A DNA stretch of 45,990 bases, taken from positions 1 through 45,990 of the forward strand of contig JAFUZM010000036.1 in NCBI GenBank assembly GCA_017476605.1, in the 5' to 3' direction. This document shows positions 25,787-36,186 of this stretch, in pieces. Numbering within the stretch: position 1 is the stretch's first letter; the number at the start of each line of letters is the position of its first letter. Source of the stretch: Clostridia bacterium (GTDB lineage Bacteria > Bacillota > Clostridia > Christensenellales > Aristaeellaceae). The notes beneath the pieces are model-generated. The model made no database searches, was not told the DNA's origin, and saw only the letters and a list, made by a program, of their open reading frames with translations. The position numbers and the translations under genes were made by a program.

Positions 25787-27391
25787 TCACAGGGAAAGCT
25801 TGCCGATAATTGCTTCGGCACAGCGGATGCCGTCTACGGCGGCGGAAGTGATGCCGCCGGCATAGCCGGCACCTTCTCCGCAGGGATACAGTCCGCTTGC
25901 ATTTACGCTCTCAAGCGTTTCGGTTCTGGGGAGGCGGACCGGGCTTGAGGAGCGCGTTTCCGGCGCTGTCAGGACGGCATCCGGATGATCAAAGCCGCTC
26001 AGCTTTTTTGCCATAAGAGGAATGGCCTCGCGAAGGGCATCCGTAAAGAGAGGGGGAAACAGAGTATCCAGATTTAAAAAGGTGACACCGGGACGGTAAC
26101 TGGGGGTGACACTGCGTGCGCCCTTGCTGGGGATTCCTTTGAGAAAATCCCCGACCAGTTGTGCCGGAGCGCAGCCATTGCTGCCGGCAAGGCGGAACGC
26201 AAGCTGTTCGATTTCCCGCTGCCAGTACATGCCGGCAAGGGGATCCGAGCCTTTAAAATCCTCAGGAGAAATGCCAACAAGCAGCGCGCTGTTGGCGTTT
26301 TTGGCGTCCCGGGCGTAGCGGCTCATTCCGTTTGTGACGACACTCTGAGGCTCGCTGGCCGCAGCAACCACGGTTCCACCGGGACACATACAGAAAGTAT
26401 AGACGCTGCGGCCACTGGGAAGATGGACAGCCAGTTTGTAGTCTGCAGCTCCGATCTCGGGAATATTATGGCCGTATTGTGCCCGGTTGATGAGCTCCTG
26501 CGGATGCTCAATGCGGACGCCCATGGAAAAGGGCTTAGGGAGGAGGGTAAAGCCTGAGGCGTAAAGGGAGGAAAACGTATCCCTTGCGCTGTGCCCGATG
26601 GCTAGCACGGCGGTGTCACAGGGGATCGTATACTCCGCCTGATCCTTTGAAACGGTGAGAGAAACAAGGCATCCCTTCTCTGTTTCGATATGGGTCACTT
26701 TGGACTCAAAGCGGACCTCGCCGCCCAGAGACTCGATGCGCTTTCGGATGGCGATGATGGTCCCGGCAAGACGGTCCGTTCCGATGTGCGGCTTGGCTTC
26801 ATAACAGATTTCCGGAGGCGCGCCATATTGCCTGAGGGTTTCTAGGACGGTCTGAGCCCGCTCATCCTTGATGCCGCTGTTCAGCTTGCCGTCCGAGAAA
26901 GTTCCGGCGCCACCCTCGCCAAACTGGACATTGGAGATGGGCGAAAACCTGGCAGCGCCTTCTGTGAAATATGCCTCAACATCACGGGTCCTGGTCTCGG
27001 CATCCCGCCCCCGCTCAAGGACGATGGGGCAAAGGCCTGCCTCTGCAAGCCACAGAGCGGCAAAGATGCCTGCAGGCCCAAACCCGATGATAACAGGACG
27101 CGTTTTCGAGGAAACGGAAGGAATGTGAGGCATTTCCCAGGGCGCTGTCTTGCAGACCTCGTTTTGAGGAAATTTTGCAAGGCATTTTGCCTCAAGGGCA
27201 GGCGATGTGAGCACAATATCCAGGGAGAGGACAAACTGAATTGCATTTTTCTTCCTTGCATCCACGCTCTTCCTGGCGATATGGACCGACTGAATCTCAG
27301 AGAAGCGGAGATTCAGCTTTTTTGCGCAGGCATGAGGAAGATCTGAATCCGTATAGGAAAGCGGGACCTTTATGTTATGCAGACGGATCAT
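25787..27391 (-). CDS. FAD-dependent oxidoreductase of the COG2509 type
   Basis: 534 residues. A short N-terminal alpha/beta domain (about 1-90) precedes the FAD-binding Rossmann fold with PVIIGFGPAGIFAALWLAEAG (GxGPAG motif) and LERG as the end of the second strand. VQFGEGGAGTFSDGKL is a conserved signature of this family of uncharacterised dehydrogenases. The C-terminal GLYPCGEGAGYAGGITSAAVDGIRCAE binds FAD and closes the fold. A CxC (FCMCPGG) sits in the middle. The substrate is unknown. Its start overlaps the end of the upstream flavoprotein gene by 17 nt, showing translational coupling. Confidence 0.88.
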   Translation of the reverse strand: MIRLHNIKVPLSYTDSDLPHACAKKLNLRFSEIQSVHIARKSVDARKKNAIQFVLSLDIVLTSPALEAKCLAKFPQNEVCKTAPWEMPHIPSVSSKTRPVIIGFGPAGIFAALWLAEAGLCPIVLERGRDAETRTRDVEAYFTEGAARFSPISNVQFGEGGAGTFSDGKLNSGIKDERAQTVLETLRQYGAPPEICYEAKPHIGTDRLAGTIIAIRKRIESLGGEVRFESKVTHIETEKGCLVSLTVSKDQAEYTIPCDTAVLAIGHSARDTFSSLYASGFTLLPKPFSMGVRIEHPQELINRAQYGHNIPEIGAADYKLAVHLPSGRSVYTFCMCPGGTVVAAASEPQSVVTNGMSRYARDAKNANSALLVGISPEDFKGSDPLAGMYWQREIEQLAFRLAGSNGCAPAQLVGDFLKGIPSKGARSVTPSYRPGVTFLNLDTLFPPLFTDALREAIPLMAKKLSGFDHPDAVLTAPETRSSSPVRLPRTETLESVNASGLYPCGEGAGYAGGITSAAVDGIRCAEAIIGKLSL

Positions 27392-28613
27392 GCGTGATTC
27401 CTCCGGTATGTTCTTTTGTCAGAATATCATCTGCCGCGGTGATCCCGCAGGTGAAGGCAAAGTGCAGATTGTATCCCCCGCAGATGCCGTCACAGTCTAG
27501 CACCTCACCGCAGGCATAAAAGCCCGGCAGGGCCTCGAGAGTGTTGGGATTCACCACACCAAGAGCGAGTCCGCCGCGGGTGACCTGGGCATGTTCCATC
27601 CCAAGGGTGCCGACGACAGGCAGCTTAAAGGCGGTCAGTTCCTCTGTGAGGCGGTTTCGCTCTGCCGGCGAGAGATCACCGGAGCGCTTTTCCCGGGAAA
27701 TGCCCGCATCCTTGAGGATCGCAAGGACGATCATGCGCTGCAGGACACCGGTAAAGAGATTTTCGGCAGGAAGATCCGGAAACCGGGAGATGCGCTCCCA
27801 CAGCCAGGTGGAAGTATCTGCAGCGGGAATCTCCGGAAGGAAGGAAATGGTCAGGAATACATTCTCGGGATGCTCTGGGACAAAGCGTGAAAGCTGGAAG
27901 ACGCAGACACCGGATACGCCATAATCCGCAAACAGCAGCTCTCCGGTCTCGCTGTGCGTCTCACCGCCATGATGGAGACTGACCGTAGCCTGGGTGCGGA
28001 TTCCCTTGAGTGAGGGGAGCGCGGGATGCCGGCACTTCAGCTGAACCAGCGAGGGACGCAGGGCGGTAACGGGAAGGTTCAGCTTTTTGAGCAAAGCATA
28101 GCTGCGGCCATCTGTTCCAAGATGAGGTGCGGCTGCGCCACCCGGGGCAAAGATCACGTATTTTGTCCTCAGGGTTTCGCCACTTTGTGTTTGAGCGGTG
28201 AACCCGTCGCCTGCCGTAATGCCCGTGATTTCGGTGTCGGTCAGGACATGGATGTTGGGAGAGTTGATGGCAAAGCGAAGGACATCCAGGACAGAGGAGG
28301 CGGCATTGGTTCTCGGGTAAAGGCGTCCTTCATCTGAGAGGGACATGAGACCAATGTCCTCAAAAAAGCGGAGGACGGTATGAGGGGGCGTACGCTCATA
28401 TAGGGCGGAGACAAATGGCGCGGCTTCATGATAATACGTTGGCTGCATGTCTGTATTTGAAAAGTTGCAGCGGCCATTGCCCGTGGAGAGCAGCTTTTTG
28501 CCGATTCGTGGGAGACGCTCGGCCAGGGTAACAGTGAGAGCGGTATCCCGTAAACGGGCGGCAGCGGCCAGACCGGCAGCGCCTGCACCAATGATTAGAA
28601 CATCCGATTGCAT
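27375..28613 (-). CDS. HI0933-like flavoprotein (aminoacetone oxidase family)
   Basis: 412 residues. The N-terminal VLIIGAGAAGLAAAARL is the dinucleotide-binding GxGxxG. The family signature KLLSTGNGRCNFSN follows near residue 45. YACGEVLDCDGICGGYNLHFAFTCG near the C-terminus is the second FAD contact. Proteins of this family (YhiN/HI0933) are flavoenzymes of uncertain reaction. The ATG at 28613 follows AAAGGACTCCTA; the frame is open to 28709, but that region overlaps the divergent Nudix promoter and does not look like protein. It is the first gene of a three-gene minus-strand operon. Confidence 0.9.
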   Translation of the reverse strand: MQSDVLIIGAGAAGLAAAARLRDTALTVTLAERLPRIGKKLLSTGNGRCNFSNTDMQPTYYHEAAPFVSALYERTPPHTVLRFFEDIGLMSLSDEGRLYPRTNAASSVLDVLRFAINSPNIHVLTDTEITGITAGDGFTAQTQSGETLRTKYVIFAPGGAAAPHLGTDGRSYALLKKLNLPVTALRPSLVQLKCRHPALPSLKGIRTQATVSLHHGGETHSETGELLFADYGVSGVCVFQLSRFVPEHPENVFLTISFLPEIPAADTSTWLWERISRFPDLPAENLFTGVLQRMIVLAILKDAGISREKRSGDLSPAERNRLTEELTAFKLPVVGTLGMEHAQVTRGGLALGVVNPNTLEALPGFYACGEVLDCDGICGGYNLHFAFTCGITAADDILTKEHTGGITHDPSA

Positions 28614-28623
28614 TAGGAGTCCT

Positions 28624-28652
28624 TTCTGAAACAATAGGGAACGTGCTATAAT
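28624..28652 (+). promoter_or_regulatory. Extended -10 promoter of the Nudix gene
   Basis: TGCTATAAT, with TATAAT at 28647-28652 and TG at 28644-28645. The -35 position (28624-28629, TTCTGA) is weak, as is usual with an extended -10. Confidence 0.65.
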
Positions 28653-28676
28653 TGAAAAAAACGAAGGAGAAACAGC

Positions 28677-29165
28677 ATGCTGGAAACGACACTGTGCTAT
28701 CTGCACCATGAGGGAAAGGTTTTAATGCTCCATCGTGTCAAAAAGGCGCACGATGTGAATGAGGGGAAATGGATTGGAATCGGCGGCAAGATTGAGGCGG
28801 GGGAAACTCCGGAGACCTGCATGCTGAGGGAATTTCGAGAGGAAACCGGGGCGGTTCCCACAAACCTTGCCTATCGCGGAATCGTAAACTTTGATTCTGG
28901 CGACTGGCAGGAGAGGATGCATCTGTTTACTGCCACAGGATATGAGGGCAGGATTACCGACTGCGATGAGGGCGTCCTTTGTTGGATCCCCGAGGCGGAA
29001 CTTTTGAAGCTGTCTCTTTGGGAGGGCGACCGTGTGTTCCTTTCCCTGCTTTTTCAGGGCGAGCCGTTTTTTGAGCTTGACCTTTTGTATCAGGGTGAGA
29101 CCCTGGTTTCTGCCTGCCTGAACGGGCAGAAGCTGCCGCTTTCTGCTTTTGTTCCCGTTTCATGA
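28677..29165 (+). CDS. Nudix hydrolase (8-oxo-dGTP diphosphatase type)
   Basis: 162 residues. The Nudix box GGKIEAGETPETCMLREFREETGA holds the Mg-binding REFREE segment. The N-terminal ETTLCYLHHEGKVLMLHRVK and the mid-part WQERMHLFTATGYEG fit MutT-like enzymes that hydrolyse oxidised nucleoside triphosphates. The exact substrate is not certain. AAGGAGAAACAGC precedes the ATG. The last 212 nt overlap the 3' end of ygiQ on the opposite strand; both reading frames look genuine up to the overlap. Confidence 0.9.
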   Translation: MLETTLCYLHHEGKVLMLHRVKKAHDVNEGKWIGIGGKIEAGETPETCMLREFREETGAVPTNLAYRGIVNFDSGDWQERMHLFTATGYEGRITDCDEGVLCWIPEAELLKLSLWEGDRVFLSLLFQGEPFFELDLLYQGETLVSACLNGQKLPLSAFVPVS

Positions 29166-30984
29166 CGGCATAGTCATGTGCACTGCGCTGTCCTTCCATG
29201 GGAACAAGACAATTGCGGCCGTTTCCGATGAGGTCCTCACGATGGACTTTTCTCAGTGCCTCACGGACCAGTGCATAGTTTTCTGGCCTCCGGAACTGAA
29301 GAAGGGCACGCTGCATGGCCTTCTCATGGGGATCTCTGGGAATGTAGACGGGCTTCATGGTCCTTGGGTCGAGACCGGTATAGAACATGCAGGTGCTGAG
29401 AGTTCCCGGTGTCGGGTAAAAATCCTGGACCTGCTCGGGCATATGATTGATGTCCCTCAGATATTCCGCCAGTTCAATGGCGCAGCTGAGATCGCTGCCG
29501 GGATGAGAGGAAATCAGGTAGGGGACCAGATACTGTTTCTTTCCGAGGGAACGGTTGATTTCGGCATATCGCTCACAGAACCGGTCATAGATATCGCGTC
29601 CAGGCTTTCCCATGACGGCAAGAACCTTGGGACTGACATGCTCGGGAGCAACTTTCAGCTGACCGCTGATGTGATACTGACAGAGCTCCCTCAGAAAGGC
29701 ATCCGAGGGATCTGCCATGATATAGTCATACCGGAGGCCCGAGCGGATAAAGACCTTCTTGATGCCCGGCAGCTGACGGATTTTTCGCAGCAGCTGGATA
29801 TAATCCGTATGATCCACCACGAGGTTTTTACAGGGCTTCGGGAAGAGACACTGACGGTTTTTGCAGGCGCCGTATTTGAGCTGCTTGTCGCAGGCCGCAC
29901 GCCTGAAATTGGCGGTCGGGCCGCCGACATCGTGAATATAGCCCTTGAAATCCGGCATCTTTGTAAGCACCCGGGCTTCCTCAAGGATGGATTCATGGCT
30001 TCTCGTGGTCACGATGCGTCCCTGCAAAAACGTGATGGCACAGAAGCTGCAGGAGCCAAAGCAGCCCCTGGTGTGAGCGATGGAAAACTTGACCTCCTCA
30101 ATTGCCGGAACACCGCCCAGCGCATCATAATCCGGATGCCAGTTTCTCGTAAACGGGAGGCAGTATACCTCATCCAGTTCCGCCTGCGTAAGCGGCGGAT
30201 CCGGGATGGTCTGAATGACATAATGATCGCCATGCTTCTGCGAGATCGGCCGCCCGCGGAACGGGTCCTGCTCGTCGTACTGGACGAGAAAAGCCTCTGC
30301 ATATTTCCGTTTGCTTGACTGACACTCTTCGCAGCTGGCAATCTCAAGGCTTCCGCGCATTGGCGCAGGCCCTAAATAGCAGGCCCCCCGCATTTTCTGA
30401 CATTCCCATGGCGGCGCGCCGCGGCTCATCCATTCGGCCGCGGTCAGGATGGTGCGTTCGCCCATGCCAAAGAGCAGAAGATCTGCACCGCTTTCAACAA
30501 GGATGGAAGGGCGGACGCGATCTTCCCAGTAATCATAATGTGCAAACCGGCGCAGCGATGCCTCGACCCCGCCAATGACAATGGGAATATCCCCGTATGC
30601 CTGACGGATCATCTGGGAATAGACGATGACGGCGCGGTCCGGGCGCTTTGCGGGAGCGCCACCCGGTGTATACACGTCTGAGGAGCGTTTTTTCTTTGCG
30701 GCGGTGTAGTGATTGACCATGCTGTCAATGACGCCGGAGGAAACAAAAAATCCGTAAAGGGGACGTCCGAATCGCTTAAAATCTTTTGTGCTGTGCCAGT
30801 CTGGCTGCGCCAAGACGGCAACGCGATACCCGGCATGTTCAAGGATTCTCGTCAATATGGCACAGCCAAAGGAGGGATGATCCACATAGGCATCCCCGCT
30901 GACAAAGACAAAATCCGGAGCATCCCACCCGCGCTCCCGGAGGTCTGCAAGCGTTGTGGGAGGGAAGAGCGATCTATCTGCCAT
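28954..30984 (-). CDS. ygiQ: YgiQ family radical SAM protein
   Basis: 676 residues. The N-terminal UPF0313 domain (DFVFVSGDAYVDHPSFG, cobalamin-binding-like) is followed by the radical SAM core with the 4Fe-4S motif CFGSCSFC. Further family stretches: GGVEASLRRFAHYDYWED, DVGGPTANF, KVAPEHVSPKVL and QVQDFYPTPGTLSTCMFYTG. The function is not established; methylthiotransferase-like or related chemistry has been suggested for such folds. The last 70 residues are basic and low in complexity (Lys, Arg, Pro, Gly) and are encoded opposite the Nudix C-terminus. The start is preceded by AGCAGGTT. It is well separated from groEL by a terminator. Confidence 0.92.
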   Translation of the reverse strand: MADRSLFPPTTLADLRERGWDAPDFVFVSGDAYVDHPSFGCAILTRILEHAGYRVAVLAQPDWHSTKDFKRFGRPLYGFFVSSGVIDSMVNHYTAAKKKRSSDVYTPGGAPAKRPDRAVIVYSQMIRQAYGDIPIVIGGVEASLRRFAHYDYWEDRVRPSILVESGADLLLFGMGERTILTAAEWMSRGAPPWECQKMRGACYLGPAPMRGSLEIASCEECQSSKRKYAEAFLVQYDEQDPFRGRPISQKHGDHYVIQTIPDPPLTQAELDEVYCLPFTRNWHPDYDALGGVPAIEEVKFSIAHTRGCFGSCSFCAITFLQGRIVTTRSHESILEEARVLTKMPDFKGYIHDVGGPTANFRRAACDKQLKYGACKNRQCLFPKPCKNLVVDHTDYIQLLRKIRQLPGIKKVFIRSGLRYDYIMADPSDAFLRELCQYHISGQLKVAPEHVSPKVLAVMGKPGRDIYDRFCERYAEINRSLGKKQYLVPYLISSHPGSDLSCAIELAEYLRDINHMPEQVQDFYPTPGTLSTCMFYTGLDPRTMKPVYIPRDPHEKAMQRALLQFRRPENYALVREALRKVHREDLIGNGRNCLVPMEGQRSAHDYAVMKREQKQKAAASARSGRQKPGSHPDTKGQAQKTARPEKAGKGTHGRPPKETASKVPPRGSNKGRPHRSR

Positions 30985-31046
30985 AATAACCTGCTTTCTG
31001 TTGCTTCCAAGTGGTCATCCCCAAAATGGATGACAGGATGATGCCT

Positions 31047-31075
31047 ATTATACATGAGTCGGGTTCGAAAAGAAA
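31047..31075 (-). promoter_or_regulatory. Candidate promoter of ygiQ
   Basis: On the minus strand TATAAT (31052-31047) preceded by TG, with a weak TTTCTT at the -35 position 17 nt further. A small hairpin GTCATCC/GGATGAC (31013-31033) lies in the leader. Confidence 0.45.
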
Positions 31076-31099
31076 GATGTGAACCTGTCAGAGAAAAAG

Positions 31100-31130
31100 A
31101 GACAGCCAACACATTTTGTGTTGGCTGTCT
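31100..31130 (-). terminator. Terminator of groESL
   Basis: A 14-bp perfect stem (31100-31113 with 31117-31130), 3-nt loop, then CTTTTTC on the minus strand. It follows the groEL stop by about 60 nt. Confidence 0.9.
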
Positions 31131-31192
31131 TTATATTCACATGACGTTTCTCTGCGAATATGCAAGAGAGAAATCGGGGAAAACCGCCGGGA

Positions 31193-32833
<1,641 letters not shown>

Positions 32834-32839
32834 CTAAAA

Positions 32840-33124
32840 TTACTCTACGATTGCGAGAATGTCGCTCTGACGGATGATCTTGTACTCTTCGTTATCCATC
32901 TTGATCTCGGTGCCGGCATACTTGGAATAGACAACCTTCTGTCCTTCCTTCACCTGCATGGTGATCTCCTTGCCATCGACAACGCCACCGGGGCCGACTG
33001 CGATAACAAACGCATACTGCGGCTTTTCTTTTGCGGAATTGGTCAGGATAATGCCACCCTTGGTGGTCTCCTCGCTCTCAGCATCCTTGATCACAACACG
33101 ATCAAAAAGGGGCTTCAAATTCAT
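32840..33124 (-). CDS. groES: 10 kDa co-chaperonin GroES
   Basis: 94 residues, the standard length. It caps GroEL. N-terminal MNLKPLFDRVVIKDAESEET, the mobile loop TKGGIILTNSAKEKP, and C-terminal YKIIRQSDILAIVE are typical. AAGGAGG precedes the start. It is the first gene of the groESL operon, behind the CIRCE element at 33182-33208. Confidence 0.98.
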   Translation of the reverse strand: MNLKPLFDRVVIKDAESEETTKGGIILTNSAKEKPQYAFVIAVGPGGVVDGKEITMQVKEGQKVVYSKYAGTEIKMDNEEYKIIRQSDILAIVE

Positions 33125-33181
33125 GGTATGGACCTCCTTAATATTACGTTCCTTGTGGATTTTGCAATCATTTTTCGGCCG

Positions 33182-33208
33182 TTAGCACTCACTCGACGAG
33201 AGTGCTAA
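33182..33208 (-). promoter_or_regulatory. CIRCE operator (HrcA binding site)
   Basis: TTAGCACTC-N9-GAGTGCTAA, a perfect match to the CIRCE consensus, between the promoter and groES. It predicts repression by HrcA that is relieved at heat shock. hrcA itself is not in the window. Confidence 0.97.
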
Positions 33209-33220
33209 CAAGCAGGTAAT

Positions 33221-33249
33221 AATATAAAGCTCAGCCCAAATTGAATCAA
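33221..33249 (-). promoter_or_regulatory. Sigma-A promoter of groESL
   Basis: On the minus strand TTGATT (33249-33244), 17-nt spacer, TATATT (33226-33221). CIRCE begins about 13 nt downstream of the -10, at the transcription start region. Confidence 0.85.
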
Positions 33250-33369
33250 GAAGCGGATTCCTGAATTTCTTGGAAAAAATCAGTGAAATTTGAGAAAATT
33301 TAAAATTATCTCTTCATTTTGAACTAAAACGACTGATTTCTTTAATTTTCTCCGATTTTCACTGATTCA

Positions 33370-33398
33370 TTGAAATTATTTCGGAATTCCGATACAAT
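33370..33398 (+). promoter_or_regulatory. Sigma-A promoter of mutY
   Basis: TTGAAA (33370-33375), exact 17-nt spacer, TACAAT (33393-33398), ending 25 nt before the GTG start. The rest of the 33250-33369 gap is AT-rich and shows nothing recognisable. Confidence 0.8.
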
Positions 33399-33423
33399 TT
33401 TCATCCATTGGGGGGAGAAAAAG

Positions 33424-34473
33424 GTGAAAAAGTTTACCCGGTCAATTCTTGACTGGTATGAGAGAGGGCATCGTGCCTTTCCCTGGCGGGAAACGCAGGA
33501 CCCGTACCGGATCTGGATTTCCGAGATCATGCTGCAGCAAACCAGGGCAGAAACCGTCGTTTCCTATTATAATCGGTTTCTCGCGAAATTCCCGGATGTT
33601 CTGTCGCTTGCTGAGGCGGAGGAGGACAGTTTGATGAAGGCCTGGGAGGGACTTGGCTATTACAGCCGGGCCAGGAACCTTAAAAAATGCGCCGGGCAAA
33701 TTGTTAGTGCATATGGTGGGCATTTTCCGGAAAGTGCGGAGGAGCTTGAAACGCTGCCCGGAATCGGTCCCTATACCGCCGGAGCTATCGCCTCCATTGC
33801 GTTTGACAGACGCTGTGCCGCCGTCGACGGGAATGTGCTCAGGGTCATGGCAAGGGTTCACTGCATTGAGGAGGACATCAAAAAGCAGACAACGGTCCTG
33901 GAAATCACACGTGAGGCGGAGAAACTGCTGCCCGATACGGGCTGCGGGACATTCACAAATGCCATGATGGAGCTGGGGGCCTGCATCTGCACGCCGAAGC
34001 ATCCGGACTGCGCTTCCTGTCCGGTAGAGGCATTTTGCAAAGCAAAAAAGGAAGGGCGTGTAGATGCGCTGCCGGTTCGTGGCAGGGAAAAGGAAAAGAA
34101 AGTCGAACAGCGGGATGTTCTCCTGCTCTTTCGGGGAAAGCAGGTCCTCGTGGGGAAGACGGAAACAGGGCTGCTTCGGGGACTCTATACGTTCCCGCAT
34201 GGCCTTGCGTGTCATATACCTCAAATGCTGGAGCGCCTTGGATCGCAGGGTATCCAGGCGGAATATGGTCAATGTGCCGCTCAGGCAAGGCATGTCTTTT
34301 CGCATGTGATCTGGGAGATGAACATTCATGAACTGACCTTGCGAAAGGCGCCGCATGGTGCTCTCTTCGTTGACGCCACGCAGCTGGCGGAGTTGCCAAT
34401 GGCAACAGCAATGAAAAAGGCCAGGCAGATCTGCCTGGCCAGAATGAATGATGCTAATGGGATTTCAATGTGA
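33424..34473 (+). CDS. mutY: A/G-specific adenine glycosylase
   Basis: 349 residues. MutY removes adenine mispaired with 8-oxoguanine. The catalytic Glu34 is in ISEIMLQQTRAETV, and the helix-hairpin-helix LPGIGPYTAGAI precedes the catalytic Asp135 in VDGNVLRV. The iron-sulphur loop is Cys189-X6-Cys196-X2-Cys199-X5-Cys205. A shorter C-terminal Nudix-like domain follows, which in the family recognises 8-oxoG. The GTG start at 33424 has a GGGGGGAG Shine-Dalgarno at the right distance; earlier in-frame codons lie inside the promoter. The last 60 nt encode, on the other strand, the terminator of the amylase gene. Confidence 0.95.
   Translation: MKKFTRSILDWYERGHRAFPWRETQDPYRIWISEIMLQQTRAETVVSYYNRFLAKFPDVLSLAEAEEDSLMKAWEGLGYYSRARNLKKCAGQIVSAYGGHFPESAEELETLPGIGPYTAGAIASIAFDRRCAAVDGNVLRVMARVHCIEEDIKKQTTVLEITREAEKLLPDTGCGTFTNAMMELGACICTPKHPDCASCPVEAFCKAKKEGRVDALPVRGREKEKKVEQRDVLLLFRGKQVLVGKTETGLLRGLYTFPHGLACHIPQMLERLGSQGIQAEYGQCAAQARHVFSHVIWEMNIHELTLRKAPHGALFVDATQLAELPMATAMKKARQICLARMNDANGISM
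34414..34440 (-). terminator. Terminator of the amylase gene, inside mutY coding sequence
   Basis: The perfect 22-nt palindrome at 34419-34440 is followed on the minus strand by TTTTT (34418-34414). It lies wholly in the 3' coding part of mutY. A second GC-rich palindrome, CCGGATGCGCATCCGG, is at 34478-34493 between the two stop codons. Confidence 0.75.
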
Positions 34474-34497
34474 TGCGCCGGATGCGCATCCGGTGTA

Positions 34498-35970
34498 TTA
34501 AGAAAAGAACCTTGCAAAAAGGGACCGGAGACTAAGCGGCGCATACAGACTGTAGTTCCGATGGCTGACATGAAAGATGCCGCAGCCCTCCGAGTCGATT
34601 TTGACCGACTTGAAGCCGCCACGGAGACAGAGGAAGGTTTTGCCTGCCCACTGGTTTCCGACATACATGCGTTTTTCGCCGTCACCACGATTGGAACAGA
34701 GGAAAGCAAGTCCACTGTTCCTTTTTTCTTTTATGCCGCCTCTGGTAAAGCCGACGATGGAATCGTGATCAAAGTAATCATAGAGGTCACCGTAGGCCAG
34801 ATGCTTCCGGACTTTAAGCAGGAGCGGAAGATCCCGGACGGGCTTAAATGCACCCGTCGCATGGCCGTAAAGATCCGCCCAGAACACACAGGGCAGGCCC
34901 CTGCCTCTGAGGAGCACAACAGCATAGGCGATGGGTTTAAACCAGGCTTCAACGAAGCTCTGCAGTGCCTGTCCGGGCTGTGTATCATGATTGTCGACAA
35001 AGGTCACGGCCAGCGGCTCATTGCAGGCGACGAGGGTGTTGTTGAACATGGCGCCCATGTCATAGTTTCCATCGTTATCTCTTGAAATATCAAAGAAGCG
35101 CTGGTGCAGTGGGACGTCAAAGAGCGCTATTTCCCCCTGGGTCTCCCCAATATACCAGTTGAGGGAATCCAGATTGTAACTCCAGTATTCGCCTACGGTA
35201 AACAGCTCTTTATCGGTGGCGCCGCGCAGAGCCTGAATCCATTCCCGCATGAACTGCGCGCTGATGTGCTTGACGGCATCCAGACGGAATCCGGAGATGC
35301 CGACCTTTTTAATATAGAAGAGGCCAAGACGAATCAGCTCTTTCTTGACATCCGGGTTCAGGACATCCAGATCAAGGCCCATCAGGTAATCAAAGTTGCC
35401 CTTTTCATGATCCACATCGGAGGCATAGGTTTTTCCGTCAAGCAGATAAAGATGATATCCGGTATCATCGAAATAATCCGCACCCGTAAAGCATGTGTGA
35501 TCCAGAGTGGCTTTTGAGTATTTTCCTTTCCGACCGGGATAGGTAAAACGGGTATACAGCTCTTTGCTTACGGCTGTCTCTGAAACTTCGTTCCGGTTTT
35601 CTGTATTTACCTCTCGGCACACGACGGTTTCGGATGCATCTGCGCCCATCCGATGGTTCATGACCATGTCGGCCAGGGGAGCAATGCCAAGAGTGCGCAG
35701 CTTTCGGACGGCCTCTTTATATTCTTTTGCAGTTCCGTATTTGGTCCGGATACTGCCTTTCTGATCAAATTCCCCCAGATCATAGGGGTCATAAATGGCA
35801 TATCCGACGTCAGTAGAGCCGTTTGAGGCCTTTCCGGCAGGCGGAAGCCAGATCGAGGTAAAGCCCAGATGACTCAGATGGCGCGCTTCTTTTGACAGTC
35901 GCGTCCAGTGATGTCCATCTGGAGCAAGATCCCATTCAAATCCCTGTAGCATCGTCTGATTTTGATTCAT
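34498..35970 (-). CDS. Cytoplasmic alpha-amylase (GH13, AmyA type)
   Basis: 490 residues. It hydrolyses internal alpha-1,4 bonds of maltodextrins or glycogen. GH13 conserved regions: DMVMNH (101-106), GFRLDAVKH with nucleophile Asp231, TVGEYW with acid/base Glu261, and FVDNHDTQ with Asp329. The N-terminal MLQGFEWDLAPDGHHW is typical of the GH13_5 group. No signal peptide, so it is intracellular. The ATG at 35970 has AAAGGAGG upstream; the frame is open to 36036 but that part is the leader. A strong hairpin sits at 36029-36064 in the leader. Placed between mutY and butyrate kinase; a link from stored glucan to fermentation is only suggestive. Confidence 0.93.
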   Translation of the reverse strand: MNQNQTMLQGFEWDLAPDGHHWTRLSKEARHLSHLGFTSIWLPPAGKASNGSTDVGYAIYDPYDLGEFDQKGSIRTKYGTAKEYKEAVRKLRTLGIAPLADMVMNHRMGADASETVVCREVNTENRNEVSETAVSKELYTRFTYPGRKGKYSKATLDHTCFTGADYFDDTGYHLYLLDGKTYASDVDHEKGNFDYLMGLDLDVLNPDVKKELIRLGLFYIKKVGISGFRLDAVKHISAQFMREWIQALRGATDKELFTVGEYWSYNLDSLNWYIGETQGEIALFDVPLHQRFFDISRDNDGNYDMGAMFNNTLVACNEPLAVTFVDNHDTQPGQALQSFVEAWFKPIAYAVVLLRGRGLPCVFWADLYGHATGAFKPVRDLPLLLKVRKHLAYGDLYDYFDHDSIVGFTRGGIKEKRNSGLAFLCSNRGDGEKRMYVGNQWAGKTFLCLRGGFKSVKIDSEGCGIFHVSHRNYSLYAPLSLRSLFARFFS

Positions 35971-36028
35971 TTCAAAACCTCCTTTGCTGGTAAGTGGAGA
36001 AGAGAATCCGGCAAACAGATTTCTGTCT

Positions 36029-36064
36029 CCGGCCAAACCGGGCGATCCTGCCCGGTTTGGCCGG
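36029..36064 (-). other. Strong GC-rich hairpin in the amylase leader
   Basis: A 15-bp perfect stem (36029-36043 with 36050-36064) and a 6-nt loop. No U run follows on the minus strand, so it is not a clear terminator; it could be an attenuator or an mRNA-stabilising element about 60 nt before the amylase start. Confidence 0.5.
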
Positions 36065-36112
36065 GGGATGACCGCTTGCGTTTGGTTTCAGGTAGTATAC
36101 ACCATTTGTCAA

Positions 36113-36155
36113 GCATAAGAGCTCCGCACCGTTAAAATGTGCGGAGCTCTTATGC
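36113..36155 (-). terminator. Probable terminator of butyrate kinase
   Basis: A 17-bp perfect stem (36113-36129 with 36139-36155) and a 9-nt loop, 32 nt after the buk stop. The U tract is poor (TTATGCTT inside and after the stem), so efficiency is uncertain. Confidence 0.55.
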
Positions 36156-36186
36156 CATATGAACAGGGAGGGCAGCGTTTAAGCTT

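Noticed and set aside
36067-36110. Catabolite-responsive (cre) site or TTGACA/TATACT promoter upstream of the amylase gene
   Set aside because: The cre match is partial, and the TTGACA and TATACT hexamers on the minus strand are only 7 nt apart, too close for a promoter.
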